DNA of 64,000 nt. Origin: Prorocentrum cordatum (lineage: Eukaryota; Sar; Dinophyceae; Prorocentrales; Prorocentraceae). Numbering within the stretch: the stretch's first letter is position 1; every line of letters starts with the position of its first letter. The stretch spans positions 193,501 to 257,500 of the forward strand of contig CAUYUJ010012758.1 in NCBI GenBank assembly GCA_963575745.1, written 5' to 3'. Positions 26,877 to 38,050 of the stretch are shown here, in pieces. Below the pieces are notes generated by a model. The model had not been told where the DNA came from. It saw only the letters and a list, made by a program, of their open reading frames with translations, and did no database searches. Made by a program: the position numbers and the translations under genes.

Positions 26877-28103
26877 GACCGAAGAGTCGTCGTGCTTGGA
26901 GGCTTCGTCTTGGGATCCAGGGATTGCTTGCTCGTGGGCACGCTTCAGGGCGACAAGTGGGGAAGATTGCTGGCCACTTTGCGTTCATTGCAATGTCGAG
27001 GCGCCCGCTCTTGGCCGTATTTAGTTCTGTGCATGCCTTCTCGAGGAAGTACCTCGATCGGGTGATGAAGCTGCCGCCATCTGTCCGCCGTGAGCTTCGC
27101 TGGGCCGCCTCCCTGATCCCCCTGGCTTGGGCTGATCTCAGGGCCACCTGGTCTCCCAGGATCTACGCGAGCGACGCTAGCGAGGAGGGGAGGGGCGTGT
27201 GCCAGAAGGAGGCCGACCTGGGAGCAATTCGTGGTGCTGGGAGGCACGGGGAGAGGTGGCGATTTCGACGACCAGCTGCTTCGCGACCTCGCGACTGCCT
27301 CTTCGAGCAGAGCAACCCGCCGACCGCCGACACCGCGAAGTCCGAGCCGATTGCCGAGATCGTCGTGTCGCCGGGGGTGGAGCCTGTCGTGTCGACGGGG
27401 GTGGCGGTGGAGGACCCAGAGAGTAACTTGTGGAAGGTCCCGGAGGTGGAGGAGGAGCTGCACGGGGGGAGGTGGCAGGTGGTGTCGAGCGGAGGGTGGG
27501 CCCGGGCCGAGAAGATCATCGCCCTCGAAGGTCGGGCCCTCGTTCATTCTCTTAGGCACGCACTTCGCGACTCGAAGTCCTTCGGTAAGCGTATCCTCTT
27601 CCTCTGCGATAACATGGGGCTCGTGTGTGCTATGGAAAAGGGGCGCTCCTCAGCCGGGGGAGTCCTCCGCGTCGCCCGGCAATGGGCCGCCTGGTGCCTG
27701 GCGGGCGCGGTGCAGGCCTCGGTGCGCTGGATTCCGTCTGAACGGAACGTCGCCGATGCGCCGTCGCGCCGCCACATCCCCCTCGGGGTTTGGCTCGACG
27801 GCGCCGCGGCGGACTCTGCCGAGGGCTTCAAGCAGTGGGCCGTCCGGGACGCCGGGCGCAGCAGCCAGCTGGCCGACTGCCGCAGCGCCGGCCTCGAGCT
27901 CGCCGAGCTGGCCGTCCGCGAGCCTGCCGTCGGCGCTCTGCGGGGCGCCCGCCGGCCGGCACGCCCTGCGGCGAGGCGGCCCGCCTGCCGAGCGGCCCCC
28001 GTTTCGGAGGGGGCGGCACCTGAGTGCTGTCGCAGCCCAGTCGCGCCAGGAGCAGCGGGCGCCGCCACCACCCGCGGCCCGGAGCCGCAAGATGGCGCGA
28101 GCT
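26852..28103 (+). CDS. Element 2 RNase H domain (third pol frame) and linker
   Basis: After another -1 shift near 26841-26851, pol continues: SRRAWRLRLGIQGLLARGHA and ASGRQVGKIAGHFAF (RT connection), then IYASDASEEGRGVC (first RNase H Asp), GAGRHGERWRF, EGRALVHSLRHAL (Glu), ILFLCDNMGLVCAMEKGRS (Asp) and WIPSERNVADAPSR (last Asp). All four expected acidic positions are present. From about 27900 the frame becomes Ala/Arg-rich and the recombinase is read in a different frame. Confidence 0.65.
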
Positions 28104-28957
28104 GCGAGGCGCGGGCAGGGAGCTACTGCTGCTGCTCGTCGGGCGGCGCTCCGAAGCCATGGATCGCTGCTGCAGCGGGCCTCGGTGACTCCGAAGACCG
28201 TGGCCCAGTACGACGGCCTGTGGCAGGACATCCTCCGCATGCGGCTTCGGCTGCGACCGGCGGGCTCCCTGCAGGCGGAGCCGAACGACGACGAGATGGA
28301 CTTAGTGGTCGCCAGCTGGATGGACCAGGAGTACTCTTTCGGGGAGCTCGCGCAGAGGGGCACCAAGGGGCTAGCGGCGGTGAAGTATTTCCGGCCGCAG
28401 TTCGCGAAGTCGGGAGGGCTCTCCCTTCCGCGCTCGGCGCAGGCCTTGAAGGGCTGGAAGCGGCTCGCCCCTGGGCGTGCTCGGCTGCCGCTGCCATGGG
28501 AGGTCGTCGCGCTGATCGCGCTGGAGCTGCTGCTGACCGGCTTCTGGGCGATGGCGGCTTGGACGATCATCACCTTCCACTGCTACCTGCGCCCCAGCGA
28601 GCTGCAGCGGGTCACCGCCGAGATGCTCGTGCCGCCTGTGCCAGGGACCCGCGTGGCAAATTGGGCGATCGTGCTGCACCCAAGCGAGGAGGAGATCAGC
28701 AGCAAGACAAGAGAGTTCGACGAGACCGTGGTGTTCGATCAGCCGCTGTTCCGTTTCCTCGTGCCCGTGCTCGCCTACCTCAAGAGGGAGACGCCGGCCG
28801 GGGAGCCGCTGTTCGCCTTCCGGCACGCCGACCTGGTGGTCCAGTTTCGGGAAGCGGCAGGACGCGCAGGGGTCCAGGCTCTGGGCCCGGAGCTGTACAT
28901 GCTGAGGCACAGCGGGCCCAGCCACGACCGAGCGTCCCAGCTGCGGACGCTGCAGGA
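28104..28957 (+). pseudogene. Element 2 tyrosine recombinase, N-terminal part (interrupted)
   Basis: A basic start (ARAARRGQGATAAARRAAL) is followed by SVTPKTVAQYDGLWQDI (SAM-like domain), FGELAQRGTKGLAAVKYF, the box I-like FHCYLRPSEL (catalytic Arg), EISSKTREFDET (candidate Lys), and ELYMLRHSGPSHDRA (His/Arg box). Normal sequence ends at SQLRTLQ (CAG at 28953-28955) plus GA. The next bases are the CCCAGACATC terminus of the insertion, which supplies a stop at 28977. The missing piece, with GRW and the nucleophilic Tyr, is at 54918. Confidence 0.75.
28956..28957. repeat. Left GA target duplication of the 26-kb insertion
   Basis: GA precedes CCCAGACATC here, and GA follows GATGTCTGGG at 54918-54919. 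Keeping one copy restores Leu-Gln-Glu-Ile-Lys across the junction in frame. Two bases alone can match by chance; the in-frame join is the stronger evidence. Confidence 0.55.
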
Positions 28958-28977
28958 CCCAGACATCAGACAGCCCT

Positions 28978-29070
28978 AAAAAAACCAATGCCGCCCAGAA
29001 CGTCATGGTTTTTAACCAAGACAAAGCAGAAAAACCAAGACATTGCAAAAAAACCGAGACAACTGTAGTT
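28978..29070. repeat. Left subterminal array of AAAAACCAAGAC-type words
   Basis: Words include AAAAAAACCAATGCC (28978), AACCAAGACAAAG, AAAAACCAAGACATTGC and AAAAAAACCGAGACAAC. They match the array at the other end of the nested element. The outermost AAAAAACCAAT is shared by both ends. Confidence 0.7.
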
Positions 29071-29693
<623 letters not shown>

Positions 29694-30405
29694 AGTTTTG
29701 CACTGTAGCACGCAAGTGTGTAGGGCACCGCTCTCGGACGGGAACGTGCAGGAGCACCGTTCTCGGAAATGTCAAAGGCCTGCAGCCGGCGCCGCCAGGG
29801 GCCCGAGGCCTGAGAAGAAACGCGACCCCAAATCAGCAGGGCGGTCACGGTGGTGAAACATAAGGGTGGTGAAACAAACATCATATTTGTATTTATACAC
29901 ATGAATACAATTGTATGCGTACGTACATGTTAAAGTGTATGGAATATATGTGTATACGTATATGTATGGCAGTGTGTTTGTGTTCATGTATGTGTTGGCG
30001 TTGTTATTTACGGTGCTACATTATTATCACACGGTTCCGTATCCATTTTCCAATTATCCCTGCAATCGTTGCCAGGGAAACACTTGCAAAGCGGAAGTCG
30101 AGCAGAAGGGTTGGCGGCGGTGGTCTTCCCCGCCGCCGAAAAACACACAATAACGCAATCTGTGTCCACCTCTATTCGCCAAGTATGTTCGGATCCTTCT
30201 CCGTAGTCATCGGGAAATTCGACATGGAATTGTCGAATGCGGTGCCGTGCACGCAACAAAACAAACAACGCAATTTCTATTCATCACCTCCCCTACTTGT
30301 CCTCCTTCTGCCTTGAATTCCTCCCTTTTCCCTCCCTGATTTTCCCAATATCACCCTCAGGAAGGACGGAAATGCATAACGCGCGGTGGCGACGCTGTAA
30401 GTATT

Positions 30406-30588
30406 CCCAGACATTGGGCGTCTCGAAAAAAATGAGACAGAGGTGTTACATAGTTTTTGGCCTCTCGGGGCCCTCGCTGGGCGTCGGGACCGTCAAACAA
30501 CCACTCGGGATGAAAAACTAGTCCCAGGGAAGTGGTCGGGAGGTCGGGGGCCCGCGTCTCGAAAAAATTGAGACGTCGGATGTCTGGG
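30406..30588. mobile_element. MITE with CCCAGACAT termini and TT duplication
   Basis: The left end CCCAGACATTGGGCGTCTCG and the right end (reverse complement CCCAGACATCCGACGTCTCA) form ~20-bp inverted repeats. TT flanks both sides (30404-30405, 30589-30590). It is 183 bp with no coding capacity. The first ten bases equal or nearly equal the ends of the 26-kb element, so the latter may be the autonomous relative. Confidence 0.75.
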
Positions 30589-31031
30589 TTTCCAATATGC
30601 TCACCGCGTGCTTGGTGATGCAGCCACGTGGGCTGCATGCGCACCTGACGCAAAACAACAATCACGCAATCTCTGCTCCTCTTCGGAACGTTAAGTTGGC
30701 TAGAGAAAGCAGCAGCTGACTGGAAAAAAACAGGCGCCCGTTCCGGCGGGGCCAGCCGACAACGCAATCTCTTATCATTACCCCGTCTGAATACTATGCC
30801 CCTGTCCCTTTCCCCCAGGGGACCAAAACAGCGACCACGCATGGAAATTGTTGATGAAATCGTTCAAGCGCACCGTAGTGGCGATCCCAGCAATCTTTGC
30901 CAGGGCAGCAACAACACAATAGTTGCGAGTGAAACGCTGTGAAACGGTACATATAAAAGTGCTATCCATGGAGTCCGTGAGCCCGCGATGGGCGCCGCCT
31001 GGGCCAGGAGGCCATAGGCCCCCTGTGCCCT

Positions 31032-31168
31032 CCACACATCAGGCGTCTCGATCTTTCGAATTGTTATTTGACGGTCCCGAGGGCCTGCACGTGAAATCCC
31101 ACACCAACAAAAATCAGACAATCATGAAATATTGTCGTCTCGATTTTTTCGAGACACCCGATGTGTGG
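31032..31168. mobile_element. Related MITE, CCACACATC termini
   Basis: The left end CCACACATCAGGCGTCTCGA and the right end (inverse CCACACATCGGGTGTCTCGA) are inverted repeats. The interior GACGGTCCCGAGGGCC is the inverse of GGCCCTCG...GGACCGTC in the 30406-30588 element, so this copy is in opposite orientation. No clear target duplication is visible. Confidence 0.6.
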
Positions 31169-32302
31169 GACGAGCAACAAACAACGCAATGTATTCTCAT
31201 CCAATTTCCCTTCACAGTCCTTCACTCCTTTCTCCGCTACACACCCTCACCCCTTCTAAACTCGGATTGGGCGATGGGCTTCAACCGTTCACCGTTGCGC
31301 AGCGGCCTGCGCATGCGTTGCAGCCACTTCGGTGCCAGAGCAGCGAACAACGCAACGTCTTCTCATCTATTGTCCCCCGTTTCCCTCCTCCTCTCCCACA
31401 TCCCGCTTCCCTCCTCCTCCCTCCTCCTCCTCTTCTCATCTAACTCGTAGAAGCAACAAGTAAAATCGATGGCCACGCAGCGCAGCTGCCTCACCGCAGG
31501 GGCCGCCTGGAAACCGCTCGGGCACTCCAGACCGACAGAGCAAAAACAAATAACAACGCAATCTCGTCTCCCATCTTTTTTCTCATCCGTAGAAATCGGC
31601 AGCGCTCAGAATTCGCTCATGCTGGCCTCAAGCACCTGGCTGCCCCGCAGCCGGCGCCCGACGAACAACAAATCAACGCAATCTCCGCTCATCCATTGTG
31701 GGCCACATTTACCTTCCCCTGCCCCCAGGAATGTGAACAACAGCGCAATGTCTTCTCACCGCCAGGAAATACCATGCCAGGGCAATGCTCACGTCGCAAA
31801 TGGCACGCGCGCCCCTCGAGGGTGGCCAGCAGCAGCCAACCCGTCGACCATCCAGGTCGTGGGGGTGGAAGAGGTGGTGGGGGGGGTGGGAGAGGTGGAT
31901 CGAATGGGGGTGCTGGAGGGGACGAGGTAGAGGAGGAGTCGGCAAAACAAGCAATCTCTTCTGACAAGCAGCGCAATCTCTTATTCAACTGTGTTTTTTT
32001 TGTGTTGGTGTTGTGTTTCGTTTTGCACATAAGCATTGTTGTTTGTTTGATGTGCCTCTGTATTGCACATATCGTCATTAGTTTGTGTGTGTTGTGATTC
32101 GATAAGTGCGTTTGGCAGTCAAGTAGCCCCGCTGTTGTTGCAAACCCCTTTCCTTGTTGAGCACATGCGGTGCACAGTAATTTTCTTTTGTCACGAACAG
32201 GAGGTGACGCGCCAAGGGAGCAGATTTGAAGAGCCCGCACGCGACGCAAACATTACACGCGTACACGTGCCCAAGATCTTCCCCACCAGAGGCGCACTGC
32301 GA

Positions 32303-33058
32303 TCAGCGCGCCTCGGGCAAGATCTTTTGCAACAGTGTAACGTAGAATGTTGGTCCCGCGTGCACGCTTTTCGCAGCTGTCCCCATGACTCGGTTCTCCT
32401 GCTCGTCCGCATATGTCCAATAAAAAAGGGGGTTGCCCTGGGTACTTGCTCTTTTGGCAAGGTCCCAGGCCACGTGAAACTTATACGTTTCGTGGCCGCC
32501 CCACGCTTTCCACTCGCGCAGAGCTGTCACGATGTGGTTCTGGAGCTGTGAGAGAGCAACTGGCGGCATTATGCGGGGCGACCGTTTCATGACGACTTCC
32601 ATATCCACGAGCGCCGAAACTGCGCGGCGAAGGTGCCTATGGCCTGCGCCGAGAAAGCGCCAATTCTCATCCGCTAAAATCCGAATGAAAGGCATCAGTC
32701 TCCGCGTTTGTGCAGCTTTCGCCTTCAGGCGGGGGCACACGCCGCCAGCATTTAGCTGGTTGTACTTTAAACGGTTGATTATTGAATGCTTGCCGCGCGG
32801 CATACGGCGCATTCTATAATGCGCCTTGAGGCGCCTGCGCAAATGAACCATGTTATCGACCCGCCGCCGCTCCACAGTGGGTGATGGGGGCCCCCAAGCA
32901 CGCTTTTTGACGATAATGGGAATTGAGATCGAGGGCAGACAACGTCGGATGAGGAGGAATGACCAGAGGATCTCAGAAGTGAGAGGAGCAGGTAGGTTGC
33001 GAACTCGGCATGCGTGCGGGCCCCCGTTCTTCAGCAGATTGCGCAAAATTTGCGTCAA
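32303..33058 (-). CDS. C-terminal part of transposase-like gene
   Basis: A minus-strand frame of 251 codons continues the protein encoded upstream (32973-34379) after a frame change near 33050. It contains LKNGGPHACRVRNLPAPLTS, a very basic segment (VHLRRRLKAHYRMRRMP), FIRILADENWRFLGAG and VALSQLQNHIVTALREWKAW. The spacing and composition suit the C-terminal half of a transposase, but I see no diagnostic motif. The break could be a one-base indel or a short intron. Confidence 0.4.
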   Translation of the reverse strand: MTQILRNLLKNGGPHACRVRNLPAPLTSEILWSFLLIRRCLPSISIPIIVKKRAWGPPSPTVERRRVDNMVHLRRRLKAHYRMRRMPRGKHSIINRLKYNQLNAGGVCPRLKAKAAQTRRLMPFIRILADENWRFLGAGHRHLRRAVSALVDMEVVMKRSPRIMPPVALSQLQNHIVTALREWKAWGGHETYKFHVAWDLAKRASTQGNPLFYWTYADEQENRVMGTAAKSVHAGPTFYVTLLQKILPEAR

Positions 33059-34379
33059 TTAGTTTTAGCATGACCTCACCAGCAACATATTGGCTGATGC
33101 CGAGGTCGAACACGTGCATACAATCGAGGTGAAGACACTCGACACTAAACCCTCTGATGGTGAACAGCGGGCTCCAGAATTTAATGTTGGAAGTGTTTGC
33201 AGCGTTGAAAAACGTGAGCCAGCCTGGCATATCCACGCCAAGGGACCCACCTGTGCCCACGAGGGCGTGCCAATCAAGTAGGTTTTCGTCGCAAATGACG
33301 ATCCACCCCACGGGCAGATGAAGTTCTGGAAACGGCCTTACCAGCGCAAAACCACCATATTTGCGCGAAAGTTCCATGCACCTTAGAAGCCTGCGCAGCT
33401 GGGCACGACTTTGCACGTACCTTTTGGTCACGCACGCCCCGAGGTCATCATTAAAATCGCTACGCTGGCGGGGGCGCCAAGGGCAGAGGGCCAACGTGCG
33501 GGCAAAATTAAACATATCAGCGCGGGATGCGTTGCAACAAAAACATGGGTGCTGAACGTGCGTCCAATTTGTAAAACCGAAACAAGAAACATATTCTAAC
33601 AAGTCTGCGCGATACTCCACGAGAGCGCCATATTTCCCGAAGGGGAGGCCGCGGTGGAGCTCGCGAAGCTCTTGGGAAAAAGGCTTTTGGTTGTGGTCCA
33701 GAGACGGAAACGTGCCAGCGGCGAGCGCCGAGAATGACCAGGCGATCACCTTTTGTATTACTTGCATCGTGCACCACCCTTTGCACGAGCATTGGCAAAG
33801 GTCAGATTTTTTAACAGTGCAAATCAAATGTCGTTTTCTGTTGGGATCCACAGCCGAACTCCAATACCAGCAAATAAATGAATCTGTTTTCGAGAACGGA
33901 ACTCCGTCTGAGTATAGCGTGAGAGGAACGGTGTCTGCGTGTCCTCTTTCTAAAACAACAGGGTGCGAAGCATACGTCCCAGGTAAATCATTAATATCAA
34001 CAGTGTTGAAATCTGCAGGACGTTGCTCCAGCAGCTCGAAAAACCTCTCGTGTGGTAAGCTAATGGGGAAATCATTGTTCAAGTATCTCGATTCCGTATG
34101 TTTGCTCCACATGGGAACGGCACACGTGTAAAATGATGCAGCACGTCTCTCACCCAGTGCATGCCTAATGTGCTCAGCATAATGCCCACGACCCGGAGCG
34201 CGGGCTAAGTCTTCAAGGCCAGTGCCCCCTGCAAAACCGCTGGGGTGTTCGCATCTTCCAAATGCAAGGGGAGGGGTGAAAAGGAAGTGTGCAGGGGAGA
34301 GGGGGGATGAGTGGAGGACAGCGATGAGGGAAGAGACAGGGAGAACATAAAGAGATAGAGAGAGAGAGAGAGAAAACAA
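32973..34379 (-). CDS. CACTA/TNP2-like transposase, N-terminal and catalytic part
   Basis: Counting from the 5' end of the frame, residues 1-40 are encoded by (CT)n-like DNA and are not credible protein; real coding probably starts near residue 60-90. Residues 152-162 read PLTLYSDGVPF, comparable in position and type to the Asp-Gly-x-x-Pro-Phe motif of TNP2 (CACTA) transposases. A Cys cluster (CQCSCKGWC) follows, then HPCFCCNASRADMF near 283, and near 420 ECLHLDCMHVFDLGISQYV, resembling the TNP2 LDxMH...N signature. The resemblance is by motif order only and was not searched. Its location inside the CCCAGACATC-bounded block suggests it is, or was, that element's transposase. Confidence 0.45.
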   Translation of the reverse strand: MFSLSLSLSLYVLPVSSLIAVLHSSPLSPAHFLFTPPLAFGRCEHPSGFAGGTGLEDLARAPGRGHYAEHIRHALGERRAASFYTCAVPMWSKHTESRYLNNDFPISLPHERFFELLEQRPADFNTVDINDLPGTYASHPVVLERGHADTVPLTLYSDGVPFSKTDSFICWYWSSAVDPNRKRHLICTVKKSDLCQCSCKGWCTMQVIQKVIAWSFSALAAGTFPSLDHNQKPFSQELRELHRGLPFGKYGALVEYRADLLEYVSCFGFTNWTHVQHPCFCCNASRADMFNFARTLALCPWRPRQRSDFNDDLGACVTKRYVQSRAQLRRLLRCMELSRKYGGFALVRPFPELHLPVGWIVICDENLLDWHALVGTGGSLGVDMPGWLTFFNAANTSNIKFWSPLFTIRGFSVECLHLDCMHVFDLGISQYVAGEVMLKLIDANFAQSAEERGPARMPSSQPTCSSHF

Positions 34380-34620
34380 AAAAAAGAGGGAGGTGGGGGA
34401 TGGAAGATGCTATACTCCACGGGGCTGGCCTGCATGAGTGACGTGGTGTGCTAGAATGCACACGTCAGTGGCCGTCCAGAGGCCACGGCGGTACCTGTCC
34501 ACCACGTACTCTCGGAGGCCAGATCCGTTGCTTCGGCGGTTCAAACACAGGGCCCTGACAGACGGGATCTAGACGGGATTTAAAACGTCATTCGAGGGGA
34601 AGGTCACCTTACCGTCCCTT
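34200..34620. other. Spacer upstream of the transposase-like gene
   Basis: It contains a GA run at 34350-34375 (CT on the minus strand). No other features were recognised; a minus-strand promoter would lie here but none is identifiable. Confidence 0.4.
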
Positions 34621-34629
34621 CCTACAAAC

Positions 34630-34790
34630 AGGTTTACATGTGTATACGCACACGTATGTATAGATGTATGTACATACATTTGTACATACATACATATATA
34701 TACATTGCATGTATACGTATATACATATATGTGTATACAGACATACATACACACATACATACATACACTCGTATACAAACCACATCCCTC
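34630..34790. repeat. (CATA)n-type microsatellite
   Basis: Irregular TACATACA / GTATAC tetranucleotide repeats. Short frames in them are artefacts. Confidence 0.85.
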
Positions 34791-34799
34791 GGACCAGGG

Positions 34800-35175
34800 C
34801 CCTGTGGTTCAACCGCCGACGTGCCCTGGCCTGCAGCACCAGGATCGCCACCCCCACAGCCTCCAGCGCCCACACCAGGAGCGCGACGCGCACCGCCTCC
34901 AGCGCCCACAGCAGGGCTGCCTCCAGCGCCCACACCAGGAGCGCGACCCGCACTGCCTCCAGCGCCCGCGCGACCCCCTCCACCTCCAGCGTCGGTGGAG
35001 AGCAGGGCTGCAGCGGCGCGGGCTGACATGTGTGAACAACCACAACGTATCGTTTGAAACCGAAACGCTTACGGACAAACCCAGTGAAACCGAACGCTTG
35101 AAGTGAACAACCACAACGTATTGTTTGAAACCGAACGCTTCAAGTGAACAGCCACAACTTATTGCTTGAAACCAT
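34800..35175 (+). repeat. Minisatellites: CCTCCAGCGCCCACA unit and CACAACGTATTGTTTGAAACC unit
   Basis: About 34855-34990 holds four or more copies of a ~27-30-bp unit containing CTCCAGCGCCCACACCAGGA, which can be read as Pro-Ala-rich protein on plus or Gly-Ala-rich on minus. About 35035-35172 has three copies of GTGAACAACCACAACGTATT followed by TGAAACCGAACGCTT. Neither is supported as a gene. Confidence 0.65.
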
Positions 35176-36190
35176 GGTATCCTATCAGTTCTAGCGTCGA
35201 TGGCCCCAGGATGCGCGTAGTGACGATGCAAGTTCCTTGAACTCCCCTAGCTGGAACTTGTCCCCACCTGGTCAGCAAAAGCAAGGATGCACAGGTACGC
35301 ATTCGAACAGCACACAACTTCAAGATGCAGCATGATTGCATTTGATGATGGATGTGGCGAGGTGTTCAATGATGTCTCTCCCCCCTCCTCCATGCGAGGT
35401 ATAGAGGCCCCCAGCTCCCAGGGAGGTGTCACCAAACGTTGTTGACCCTGGGACCCCTCTCAAAAACAGAATTGGCTCCTCCACTCCACGCCTCCATAAT
35501 ATGATGTGCGTATGTCCACTGGCATCCCTTCTCGCCCCTCGTTAGTAGAACTGGGGATGGGTGATCAGCAACACTTGGAGTGCCCACGCGAGCGTATTCG
35601 GGACGACCCACGTAGCACCATTAACGAACTCAGTGCAGAGCATTCTGCAAGGATGCCTGCACCAGTACGGGAGGTGAAGGAAGGAGCGTCAGGGAGTCGG
35701 GCGGGAATGGTTGGATGGGGATCGGGCGGGCGAGATGATGCTCCACCAGCTGAGTGCCACGCCCTCCTCAGACAATCAAGCTGGGAGGGTACTTGCAACC
35801 AGGGCGTGTAAACACTACGCGTGGAGGTACACTAAACTTGGAAGGAAGAGAATGATGATGATGATGATGATGATGAGGAGGAGGAGGAGGAGGAGGAGGA
35901 TGAAGAAGAGGGGGGTAATGTGGCGGAGGAAGACGACTGAAGAAGGGTATGCGGAGGAGACGTGCAATTCTCGAGAACGCGTCGCTTATTTCGAGCGATG
36001 CACGGCGAGCCCCTCCTCGCCTTGCTCGAGCTGTAACGTCGCGCACGTCGCGCGCCAGCAAACTAGGACCGATCGGTCCGAAACGTCGGCCTTCGCATGG
36101 CCTCGGCCGAACGAGGAAGGGCACCAGGGTCAGAGACGGCCTCGGGCTCTGGGCATGGCCTCGGGCCCCCAAACGAAGAAAAGGTTCCAG
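35176..36190. other. Spacer with (ATG)n/(GAG)n tract; no gene recognised
   Basis: A GATGATGA then GAGGAGGA run lies at 35850-35905. Near 36105-36210 a GGTCAGAGACGG word is repeated. Nothing coding is convincing. Confidence 0.4.
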
Positions 36191-36191
36191 G

Positions 36192-36250
36192 GTCAGAGAC
36201 GGGCCCGCGCATATGGGGGGGTACCCCCCATCCGCGGGCCCGTCTCTGAC
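36192..36250. repeat. 59-bp hairpin
   Basis: GTCAGAGACGGGCCCGCG on the left is matched by CGCGGGCCCGTCTCTGAC on the right around a GGGGGGGTACCCCCC centre. Confidence 0.8.
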
Positions 36251-36617
36251 TGGGACAAGGGGCGTTGAAATGTTTAGGCGCCCACCCTTCAGAATGGCCG
36301 AGAAACATGGCCGATGAGCCCCTCGAGGGCTCCCTTACTATCGAGAGGAGGTCTGATCACTCGATCACTGCCCTCGAAGATATCACCCTCATCTGGAGCT
36401 CCTTCCGTCACCCCTCCGCCGATTGTTTCATCATTCTCTCTTCATTTACGGTGATACCGGATCCTCCCTCCTCTCGAACTTGTGCTCGGGTCGGGGTGGT
36501 GGATCACGGCGGTGCGATCTGCGTGTTGGCCGCGGCGACGGACTGCTGGACAGGGAGGATCATCTGGTAGAAGGTGTTCGCCTGGAGTCACCGCTCACTC
36601 TCACGATCCCCTCATCG

Positions 36618-36677
36618 ATCCCGTTGGTCACTCCATGGATGCAACGATCGTTGCATCCATGGAGGGACCAACGGGAT
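36618..36677. repeat. 60-bp near-perfect palindrome
   Basis: The arms 36618-36647 and 36648-36677 pair at 29 of 30 positions; the only mismatch is 36630 A against 36665 G. The centre is GCAACGATCGTTGC with no spacer, so it could extrude as a cruciform. Confidence 0.95.
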
Positions 36678-36784
36678 AGGTGATAGTGGAAGGATCTGTC
36701 CGTCTTGCGTATTCCTTTGCCTCCTCCTTTTCCTCTTCCTCCTCCTCCTCCGCTTCCTCCTCCTCCTCCTCCTTCTCCCTCTTC

Positions 36785-36850
36785 ACCCGCTGATGGCCTT
36801 TGTGATGGCAGCGACACACTCGTTGTAGTTCATGTCGGCCTCGGACGACC
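36785..36850 (-). CDS. Exon-like island, possible 3' end of the minus-strand gene
   Basis: The minus strand reads EADMNYNECVAAITKAISG then stop. Its mixed composition contrasts with the surrounding microsatellite DNA. It is the last of a series of minus-strand islands between 53.6 and 36.8 kb. Whether they belong to one gene is unknown. Confidence 0.35.
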
Positions 36851-36999
36851 TGGAATGAGAGCGATTCGATACCAATCCGTCATCACCTGGGCCTCGGGGA
36901 CCAGGCGATGATTGTGTTGGGAGGAGTTGTGACGAGGAAGAGGGCGAGGAGGAGGAGGAGGAGGAGGAGGAGGAGGCGGAGAAGGAGGAGGAAGACGAG

Positions 37000-37128
37000 G
37001 AGGAGGAGGATTGATGCGACCGACCTGTTCTGCACATGGTAGACCAACGCATCCTTCGCAAACTCCAGCGCTGCCACATTCTCCTCGAGCTGCACATGCC
37101 ACGGCTGCAACCAGGGCATCTCTGACAC
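37000..37128 (-). CDS. Exon-like island
   Basis: The minus strand reads EMPWLQPWHVQLEENVAAL and continues EFAKDALVYHVQNRSVA, a balanced amphipathic sequence flanked by CCT/GGA repeats. No domain was recognised. Confidence 0.4.
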
Positions 37129-37374
37129 CTCCGCCCTCGATATTAATCGAGTTCGTCATCATCTTCTCGTCCTCCTCTCTCCTCCAATCCTCGTCCTCGT
37201 GTTCCTCCTCGCCATCCTCCCCCCTCCTTTTTCATCCTGCTGTTGCTCATCGAGTTCTCCTCTCTCCTCTCGCCTGCCTCACTCGTTCCTCCTAGCCTCG
37301 TTCGTACATTCGCCTCCTCATTCATGATCATTCCCACTCCTGGTCCTCCGCTACCTCGACTGCAGCTGCAGTGT

Positions 37375-37437
37375 TCCTCGTCCGAGGGCCAAGCATCCCT
37401 CCAGTTGGCTGGAGCGGGACCCGCGGTCGGCCGTCTG

Positions 37438-37440
<3 letters not shown>
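37375..37440 (-). CDS. Exon-like island, short
   Basis: The minus strand reads ADRGSRSSQLEGCLALGRGT between a (CAT)n tract and CTGCAG. Support is weak because of its length. Confidence 0.25.
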
Positions 37441-37481
<41 letters not shown>

Positions 37482-37730
37482 CAGCAGCAGCAGCAGCAGC
37501 AGCGGCGTCAACAGCATCATTGACACGTCGTCAGCAGTATCATCATCAGCATCACCATCATCCTCATCATCATTACCATCATCATCATAATCAACATTCT
37601 CATCACCATTACCAGTATAAACTCAAGCGTAATAGTAAGGCTAATCACAATCATAATTCTAGTCATCATCACCATCACCATCAACCTCGCCATCATCAGC
37701 ATCATCAGCACCACCTCAGCACCATCAGCA

Positions 37731-37773
<43 letters not shown>

Positions 37774-37830
37774 CCATAATCATTTGAAACATCCTTATAA
37801 CCATCGCCATCACTATTACCGCCACCACCG
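37437..37830. repeat. (CAT)n and (CAG)n microsatellite tract
   Basis: CAT runs at 37437-37482 and 37732-37775, CAG at 37482-37505, with ATCATCACC-type variants between. His/Met frames here are artefacts. Confidence 0.9.
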
Positions 37831-37954
37831 TAATCACTATCGATCACGATCGGTCCTCGAACCTCTTGCTGCTGCTCTTCGAGCGTTCCTGCTTCTGCTC
37901 ATCATACCTCCTCCTACCACCTTCCAGCCAGACAGCAGCGCGTGGAGGTGTGTA

Positions 37955-38050
37955 GCCGCTCCCAGGTTAGTCGCCACGCTCGAGCCGATCTGGATGGCTC
38001 CTGGTGTCGGGGGCGACGTAGCTGCTGCCCCAGGCTCGTCCTGGGCTTTG
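37955..38050 (-). CDS. Exon-like island
   Basis: The minus strand reads PKAQDEPGAAATSPPTPG and continues AIQIGSSVATNLG. The composition suits a disordered linker. No domain was recognised. Confidence 0.35.

Larger units (their letters stand above)
29700..32300. other. Non-coding part of the nested element around the motif copies
   Basis: Apart from the motif copies and two TIR elements, I see no gene. A GT/GGGGG-rich tract lies at 31850-31935. Fragments of open frame are unrelated in the two strands and lack domain-like composition. Confidence 0.45.
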
